Source: Pseudomonadota bacterium
Lineage (GTDB): Bacteria; Pseudomonadota; Gammaproteobacteria; Steroidobacterales; Woeseiaceae
Reading direction: 5' to 3'
Length of the DNA: 64,000 nucleotides
Assembly (NCBI GenBank): GCA_022563195.1
Contig: JADFNV010000007.1
Coordinates: 35,982 to 99,981 of the forward strand
Of the stretch, positions 63,138 to 64,000 are shown one piece after another; position 1 is the first letter of the stretch, and each line of letters begins with the position of its first letter. Under the pieces are notes generated by a model. It did no database searches. It saw only the letters and a list, made by a program, of their open reading frames with translations, and was not told the DNA's origin. The position numbers were made by a program, and so were the translations under genes.

Positions 63138-63815
63138 GTGCATTATAAGACAGTGACATTTGATCCCAAAATAGCAATTGATCAGTGCGAGACACTGATG
63201 TTGGATATGGATGGCACTATTCTCGATCTCGCGTACGACAACTACATGTGGTTGACGCACGTGCCCGAGCATTATGCTGTCAAAAACGGCTTATCGCTCA
63301 GCCAAGCGCGCAAGCAACTGTTCGCAAGGTTCGGGGCCCTGCAGGGTGACTTGAGCTGGTACTGCCTGGATCACTGGAGTGAGCGGCTCGATCTGGACGT
63401 CTTGCAACTGCATCGGGACAACCAGCACCGAATCGAGTTCCTTCCTGGAGCCCAGGATTTTCTCGACGTTATGCGAGAAAGAAACATCGAGGTGCTGTTG
63501 GTGACCAACTCACACCCGGACACGCTCAAGCTAAAGGATGATGTCACCGGATTCTCCAAATACTTCGATGGCATACATTGCTCGCATTTGTATGGCTTTG
63601 CGAAAGAACAGCAAGAATTCTGGTCCGCTTTGCATGAGGAAATTGGTTTTGACCCGAGCTCGACAATGTTCGTCGATGACAGTCAGATCGTCCTCAAGAG
63701 TGCCGCTACCTACGGTGTCGACAAACTCGTCGCCGTGACTCGGCCCGACTCGAATGAGCCTTTGCGCGAGGCAACAGAATTCGCGGCCGTCGAAGGTGTC
63801 GCCGAACTACTTTAG
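63138..63815 (+). CDS. yrfG: HAD-type GMP/IMP nucleotidase (YrfG-like)
   Basis: 225 residues from GTG 63138. HAD motif I DMDGTILDLAYDNYMW near 23-38 with the cap pattern typical of YrfG; motif II LVTNSHPDTL; motif III and IV GFAKEQQEFW and MFVDDSQIVLKSA. It dephosphorylates purine mononucleotides. A repeat of the TAGGAG/family-A type begins within its stop codon. Confidence 0.88.
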   Translation: MHYKTVTFDPKIAIDQCETLMLDMDGTILDLAYDNYMWLTHVPEHYAVKNGLSLSQARKQLFARFGALQGDLSWYCLDHWSERLDLDVLQLHRDNQHRIEFLPGAQDFLDVMRERNIEVLLVTNSHPDTLKLKDDVTGFSKYFDGIHCSHLYGFAKEQQEFWSALHEEIGFDPSSTMFVDDSQIVLKSAATYGVDKLVAVTRPDSNEPLREATEFAAVEGVAELL

Positions 63816-63921
63816 GAGCCCGCCATGGGGGCGAAGAGCATCGCGGACGGGATGTTCTTCGACCGAAGTAAAGCGCAGCGTAGCGAGCCATGAGGGAGAG
63901 GAATATCCCGTCCGCGGTGCT
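63813..63921 (-). repeat. repeat A copy 4 with TAGGAGCCC end
   Basis: TAGGAGCCCGCCATGG at the nucleotidase stop is followed by a palindrome whose arms (63837-63859 and 63899-63921) pair at about 20 of 23 positions; mismatches are transitions. The centre GCGCAGCGTAGCGAGCCATG is the complement of the centres at 40.0 and 42.2 kb. This is the complete form of the deleted copy at 8782-8828. The remaining bases to 64000 show no gene. Confidence 0.8.
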
Positions 63922-64000
63922 GCGCTGTGTGGCAATGCCCCGTGAACGATCTTTTGTAGTTACCTCGATCTCGACGGTCCGCGGCGACTCGACCCCCTGT

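Noticed and set aside
1..64000. CRISPR arrays, rRNA genes, complete tRNA genes, prophage or conjugation modules
   Set aside because: No regularly spaced repeats, no rRNA-like stretches, no complete cloverleaf, and the single sheath gene is not accompanied by other phage genes.

Overview
The window reads as a chromosomal segment of a free-living, respiring gammaproteobacterium with moderate-to-high GC. The lineage is an inference from gene content: PlsB of the long proteobacterial type, LipA, SohB, a MoxR/Bat operon, a proteobacterial hut operon with HutC/HutF/HutG, a high-potential iron-sulfur protein (HiPIP), a sulfite dehydrogenase and a soluble NAD-dependent formate dehydrogenase. Together these would fit marine Woeseia- or Chromatiales-like groups. 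There is no rRNA, no complete tRNA and no CRISPR array. Genes are packed into overlapping operons, often joined by ATGA, GTGA or TTGA stop/start overlaps.

Layout. 0-8.8 kb: a divergent pair of paralogous phosphoribosyltransferases, an AlbA_2 protein, an APH-like kinase, a membrane diguanylate cyclase, an exported peroxiredoxin, a stand-alone AsnC ligand domain, an NTT/MFS carrier and a nitroreductase. 8.8-20.3 kb: the complete five-enzyme histidine degradation set (hutI-MFS leftward; hutF-C-U-H-G rightward) around a HutC operator, followed without a gap by a sulfite dehydrogenase pair and a SYLF protein. 20.3-27.6 kb: a rearranged formate dehydrogenase locus with a dead fdsA tail, a tRNA-like 3' scrap with a strong terminator, an intact but split fdsA plus fdsD on one strand, and fdhD-fdsG-fdsB on the other. 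27.6-33 kb: a gluzincin-type peptidase, HiPIP, an aminotransferase, a circularly permuted D-amino-acid-oxidase-like protein, an IS30 remnant and a DUF192 protein. 33-40 kb: the MoxR/DUF58/DUF4381/BatA/BatBC/BatD operon. 40-49.8 kb: glyoxalase, HAD phosphatase, hydrolase, OmpA-like protein, LipA, SohB, M48 peptidase, L,D-transpeptidase and a PLP deaminase. 49.9-58.7 kb: an orphan phage-type tail sheath, a DUF885 protein, two overlapping GTPases, an alkyltransferase-like protein, a double DsbA-fold protein, a small hydrolase and a small lipoprotein. 58.8-64 kb: PlsB, TrhO, YdcH-like protein, CysQ and a YrfG-like nucleotidase.

How the genes work together. HutF and HutG convert formiminoglutamate to glutamate with release of formate, and the NAD-dependent formate dehydrogenase a few kb away could oxidise that formate to CO2 with gain of NADH. 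The sulfite dehydrogenase pair is translationally chained to hutG, which hints at a sulfur-containing co-substrate or simply at operon fusion.

The most unusual items are the permuted oxidase (30963-32048), the lone tail sheath (49937-51490), the fdsA replacement scar (20610-24630), and two families of dispersed palindromic repeats. Family A is a long hairpin whose arm sequences differ between copies while pairing and centre are kept. Family B is a 141-bp element with terminal inverted repeats, present twice in opposite orientation.
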